Positions 7,690-9,754 of a stretch of 9,754 nucleotides of DNA are shown in pieces; within the stretch, counting starts at the first letter, position 1, and each line of letters begins with the position of its first letter. Origin of the DNA: an uncultured Eremococcus sp. Lineage in GTDB: Bacteria > Bacillota > Bacilli > Lactobacillales > Aerococcaceae. A model generated the notes under the pieces. It made no database searches, had not been told where the DNA came from, and saw only the letters and a program-made list of their open reading frames with translations. The translations under genes and the position numbers were made by a program. The stretch is taken from assembly GCA_943914835.1 (NCBI GenBank), contig CALUDO010000028.1, forward strand, positions 1-9,754, given 5' to 3'.

Positions 7690-8443
7690 CTTGCTCCGCC
7701 TCCACTTGTTGACCATTTTCTTGGTTTGCCATCTTAATATAGATATCATCCAGACTAGATCCTTGGAGATTAAATTGGGTTTGTAGGTCCGCTAAACTCC
7801 CTTGGGCTACTAGGCGTCCTTCTTTCATCATTAAGTAAGCGTCACATAAATCGGCCGTAGTCGATAACATATGGGTCGTCAAAAGGATGGCCGTCCCCTG
7901 GTCTGCCCGTTCTTTCAAGAGCGCAATAAAATCGCGAATCGCTAAGGGATCTAAACCTAGGAAGGGTTCATCAATAATTAGAAGCTTGGCATCTGTCACC
8001 AAAGCACAGATAATCATCACTTTCTGCTTCATCCCTTTAGAAAAATGAGTTGGGAACCAATCCATGTGTTTGTCCAAGCGAAACTGTTTGAGCAGAGGTT
8101 GTGCCCGCTCCATCAAGGTATCCAAATGGATATCATAACCCAGGGCCGTCATTTCTAAATGTTCTCTTAAGGTTAACTCATCATATAGGATGGGAACCTC
8201 AGGAATATAGGCGATTTGTTGAGCGTAATCCCGATGACTCTCAATAATTGAACGTTGGTTAATGGTTATTTCTCCGCTTAAGGGACTCAATAATCCCAAA
8301 ATAGTTTTCAAGAGGGTTGATTTCCCTGCTCCATTAAGTCCCACTAAGCCAACTACCTGGCCAAAATCAATGTTAAAATTAATGTCCTTAATCACAGGCA
8401 CTTGCCGATAGCCTGAACTTAAGTCTTTTACTTCTAATCCCAT
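7682..8443 (-). CDS. ecsA: ABC transporter ATP-binding protein EcsA
   Basis: Nucleotide-binding subunit that powers EcsB at the inner face of the membrane. The 253 residues contain Walker A GLNGAGKST (35-43), a signature of the form FSKGMKQK (134-141), Walker B LLIIDEP (154-160), D-loop GLDP (163-166) and the H-loop histidine His191 (TTHML). The Q-loop position reads YIPEVPILYDELT (79-91) with Glu82 in place of Gln; EcsA of Bacillus, as I recall it, has the same YIPE pattern, so this is a family trait. The HFSKGMKQKVMI block and the WFPTHF segment before it identify EcsA among ABC ATPases. The start follows AAAGGGAG at 7 bases. First gene of the cluster, divergent from the tRNA. Confidence 0.94.
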   Translation of the reverse strand: MGLEVKDLSSGYRQVPVIKDINFNIDFGQVVGLVGLNGAGKSTLLKTILGLLSPLSGEITINQRSIIESHRDYAQQIAYIPEVPILYDELTLREHLEMTALGYDIHLDTLMERAQPLLKQFRLDKHMDWFPTHFSKGMKQKVMIICALVTDAKLLIIDEPFLGLDPLAIRDFIALLKERADQGTAILLTTHMLSTTADLCDAYLMMKEGRLVAQGSLADLQTQFNLQGSSLDDIYIKMANQENGQQVEAEQDA

Positions 8444-8477
8444 ACACGTCTCCCTTTCAGGTCAGATTATTACCATT

Positions 8478-8506
8478 ATTATACCATAAGCGAAGGTCTC
8501 GACCTA
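8478..8506 (-). promoter_or_regulatory. ecsA promoter (extended -10)
   Basis: The minus strand reads TGGTATAAT (8478-8486), a perfect -10 with the TGn extension. The -35 position (TAGGTC at 8501-8506) is poor, as is common for extended -10 promoters. The -35 region is covered by the perfect inverted repeat AGGTC-TC-GACCT (8494-8505), which might be an operator. Confidence 0.6.
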
Positions 8507-8530
8507 AATCACAAAAATTTTAAAAAAAGC

Positions 8531-8558
8531 TTGCATTATTATCCAAGGGGTGTATAAT
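8531..8558 (+). promoter_or_regulatory. tRNA-Lys promoter
   Basis: -35 TTGCAT (8531-8536), a 16-base spacer and a perfect -10 TATAAT (8553-8558), with an A-run upstream (8521-8528). Transcription would start near 8565, about 10 bases before the mature tRNA. It is divergent from the ecsA promoter. Confidence 0.6.
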
Positions 8559-8574
8559 CAAGTTATTGTTTTTC

Positions 8575-8647
8575 GGACGTTTAGCTCAGTTGGTAGAGCA
8601 ACGGACTCTTAATCCGTGGGTCGCGGGTTCGAACCCCTCAACGTCCA
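8575..8647 (+). tRNA. tRNA-Lys, anticodon CTT
   Basis: A 73-base cloverleaf. The acceptor stem GGACGTT/AACGTCC pairs fully and the discriminator is A73. The D-arm is GCTC-AGTTGGTA-GAGC. The anticodon stem ACGGA/TCCGT encloses CTCTTAA, giving anticodon CTT at positions 34-36, which reads AAG (Lys). The variable loop is GGGTC. The T-arm GCGGG-TTCGAAC-CCCTC has four pairs and a C50/U64 mismatch. The 3' CCA is not encoded (TTT follows A73), so it must be added by nucleotidyltransferase. It is a single-gene unit with its own promoter and terminator. Confidence 0.95.
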
Positions 8648-8654
8648 TTTATTC

Positions 8655-8679
8655 AAGGTCGCGAAAGCGGCCTTTTTTT
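8655..8679 (+). terminator. Rho-independent terminator of the tRNA gene
   Basis: AAGGTCGC pairs with GCGGCCTT (one G-U pair) around a GAAA tetraloop, followed by a run of seven T's (8673-8679). It begins 8 bases after the tRNA and separates it from the phosphofructokinase gene. Confidence 0.9.
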
Positions 8680-8700
8680 GTGGATATAAATTCCTTTGCA

Positions 8701-8729
8701 TTGGCTCTCCCGCCATTCCGTGGTAGACT
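8701..8729 (+). promoter_or_regulatory. Possible pfkA promoter
   Basis: TTGGCT (8701-8706, 4 of 6 to TTGACA), a 17-base spacer and TAGACT (8724-8729, 4 of 6 to TATAAT) preceded by TGG, an extended -10. A second -10-like box, TAGATT (8735-8740), lacks a partner. It lies just after the tRNA terminator and 44 bases before the gene start, so it is well placed though weak in sequence. Confidence 0.4.
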
Positions 8730-8772
8730 TCACTTAGATTATACCTACCAACCATTAGGGAGGATTCAGAAA

Positions 8773-9711
8773 ATGAAAAAGCTAGCCATCTTAACCAGCG
8801 GCGGGGATGCCCCCGGAATGAACTGCGCCATCCATAATGTTGTCAAACGGGGGGAAGAATTAGGCGTTGATGTCTATGGAATCAATAACGGTTACCAAGG
8901 CTTAATTGAAGAAGATTATACCCTCCTCCATACAGCCCAAACGGAACCCTACGAAGCCAGAGGAGGCACTCTTCTTGGTACGTCCAGATGTCCCGGCTTT
9001 ATGGAAACCTCCGTGCGTCAAGCCGCAGCTGAAAGCTTAAAGGAAGCCGATTTTGACGGTCTCATCGTCATCGGGGGCGAAGGTTCCTATAAAGGAGCCC
9101 TGTCTCTCCACCAATTAGGAATTCCCGTCGTAGCCCTTCCTGGAACAATTGATAATGATATCCCGCATACAGACCAAACCATCGGCTTCTATACTGCCGT
9201 TAAATCCGTCGTATCTAATGTTGACCAAGTCAAAACAACAGCGGCCAGCCATGGTCTTATTTTTGCAGTAGAGGTTATGGGTCGTCATGCTCCTGATATA
9301 GCCTACTGGGCTGGAAATGCTCTCGATGTTGAAGGAATTATTTACCGACCAGAGGATGTAGATATCCAAAAAATTGTCAAAGCCATTCAAAAATCTAAGG
9401 CCGATGGTAAAAAATACCAAATATTTATTGTGGCGGAAGGCATTATGTCAGCCAATGCCTTTGTTGAGATCCTGAAGTCGCAGACCAATTATGAAATCCG
9501 CGGTCTCAATCTAGGTCATATTCAACGGGGCGGGGCTCCAGCAGCCTTGGACCGCTTGTTAGCCAAAGCCTACGCCTTAAAAGCTGTGGATTACTTAAAC
9601 CAGGGTCAATCAGGTTCCTGTCTTGCCCTCAAAGGAAAAGAAATTGTTATCCAGGACCTTGAATCCACCGTCCAAGGGTGTAAAGATCTTATCCTTCCCT
9701 TCTTCATTTAG
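8773..9711 (+). CDS. pfkA: 6-phosphofructokinase (divergent at several active and effector positions)
   Basis: Predicted to phosphorylate fructose 6-phosphate to fructose 1,6-bisphosphate in glycolysis. The 312 residues are slightly shorter than the usual 319-320 and align without gaps to about residue 187 with Bacillus-type PfkA as I recall it. Kept: LTSGGDAPGMN (7-17), RCP (72-74), PGTIDNDIP with Asp127 and Asp129 (123-131), MGRHA (169-173, Arg171), VAEG with Glu222 (220-223), Arg243 and GHIQRGG with His249 and Arg252. Gly104 argues for ATP rather than pyrophosphate use. Changed: Asp103 to Glu, Arg162 to Leu, and effector-site Arg21, Arg25, Asp59, Arg154 and Arg211 to His, Lys, Pro, Lys and Asp. 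The frame is open upstream through the tRNA to 8566, but the start at 8773 has AGGGAGGA at 8 bases and the correct N-terminus. No pyruvate kinase gene follows in the remaining 43 bases. It may be the main enzyme or a second, specialised copy. Confidence 0.88.
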   Translation: MKKLAILTSGGDAPGMNCAIHNVVKRGEELGVDVYGINNGYQGLIEEDYTLLHTAQTEPYEARGGTLLGTSRCPGFMETSVRQAAAESLKEADFDGLIVIGGEGSYKGALSLHQLGIPVVALPGTIDNDIPHTDQTIGFYTAVKSVVSNVDQVKTTAASHGLIFAVEVMGRHAPDIAYWAGNALDVEGIIYRPEDVDIQKIVKAIQKSKADGKKYQIFIVAEGIMSANAFVEILKSQTNYEIRGLNLGHIQRGGAPAALDRLLAKAYALKAVDYLNQGQSGSCLALKGKEIVIQDLESTVQGCKDLILPFFI

Positions 9712-9754
9712 CTACTAGATAAAACAAGTAAATATCTTATAAACAAATAAATAT
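9712..9754. other. A/T-rich tail after pfkA, no feature seen
   Basis: The 43 bases to the right edge are mostly A and T. No terminator hairpin, ribosome binding site or start codon context is visible before the sequence ends. Confidence 0.6.

Noticed and set aside
7690..7749. Upstream start for EcsB within ecsA
   Set aside because: The extra 20 residues are basic and unlike EcsB, and no good ribosome binding site was seen; the ATG overlapping the ecsA stop is better.
8566..8772. 69-codon N-terminal extension of the phosphofructokinase frame
   Set aside because: It runs through the tRNA and its terminator; the start at 8773 has a strong ribosome binding site and the family N-terminus.
8773..9711. 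Pyrophosphate-dependent phosphofructokinase
   Set aside because: The position after residue 103 is Gly (GGEGS), which fits ATP-dependent enzymes; the pyrophosphate type usually has Asp there.

Overview
The window looks like chromosomal DNA of a low-GC Gram-positive bacterium of the order Lactobacillales. The grounds are the 16S rRNA 5' end, an EcsAB ABC transporter, a fused GshF glutathione synthetase and AGGAGG-type ribosome binding sites. From the 16S variable loops I lean to Aerococcaceae (Facklamia or a relative), but this is pattern memory and not a search result.

Layout. Bases 1-551 are the 5' third of a 16S rRNA gene on the minus strand, running off the left edge. Bases 552-1088 hold its leader (boxA, a leader hairpin) and up to three tandem TTGACA-type promoters, then the plus-strand promoter and ribosome binding site of gshF (1089-3401). 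gshF and the convergent lplA (3468-4475, minus) share a bidirectional terminator at 3419-3446. The minus strand from 8443 down to 3468 is a run of five genes: ecsA, ecsB (overlapping by 8 bases), an unrecognised signal-peptide protein 12 bases after ecsB, an M42 aminopeptidase and lplA. A likely internal promoter over the stop codon of the secreted-protein gene separates ecsA-ecsB-secreted protein from the aminopeptidase-lplA pair. On the plus strand, a lone tRNA-Lys(CTT) with its own promoter and terminator (8531-8680) is followed by a 6-phosphofructokinase gene (8773-9711).

Functionally this is mostly core housekeeping: ribosome production, glutathione synthesis, peptide trimming, lipoate attachment, an Ecs-type transporter and glycolysis. 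I see no insertion sequence, phage gene, CRISPR array, toxin-antitoxin pair or defence system. The points most worth a second look are the phosphofructokinase, which departs from the bacterial family at Mg-binding, substrate-binding and effector-site positions; the unrecognised secreted protein tied to ecsAB; the stacked rRNA promoters with a cre-like site; and a C/U mismatch in the T-stem of the tRNA.
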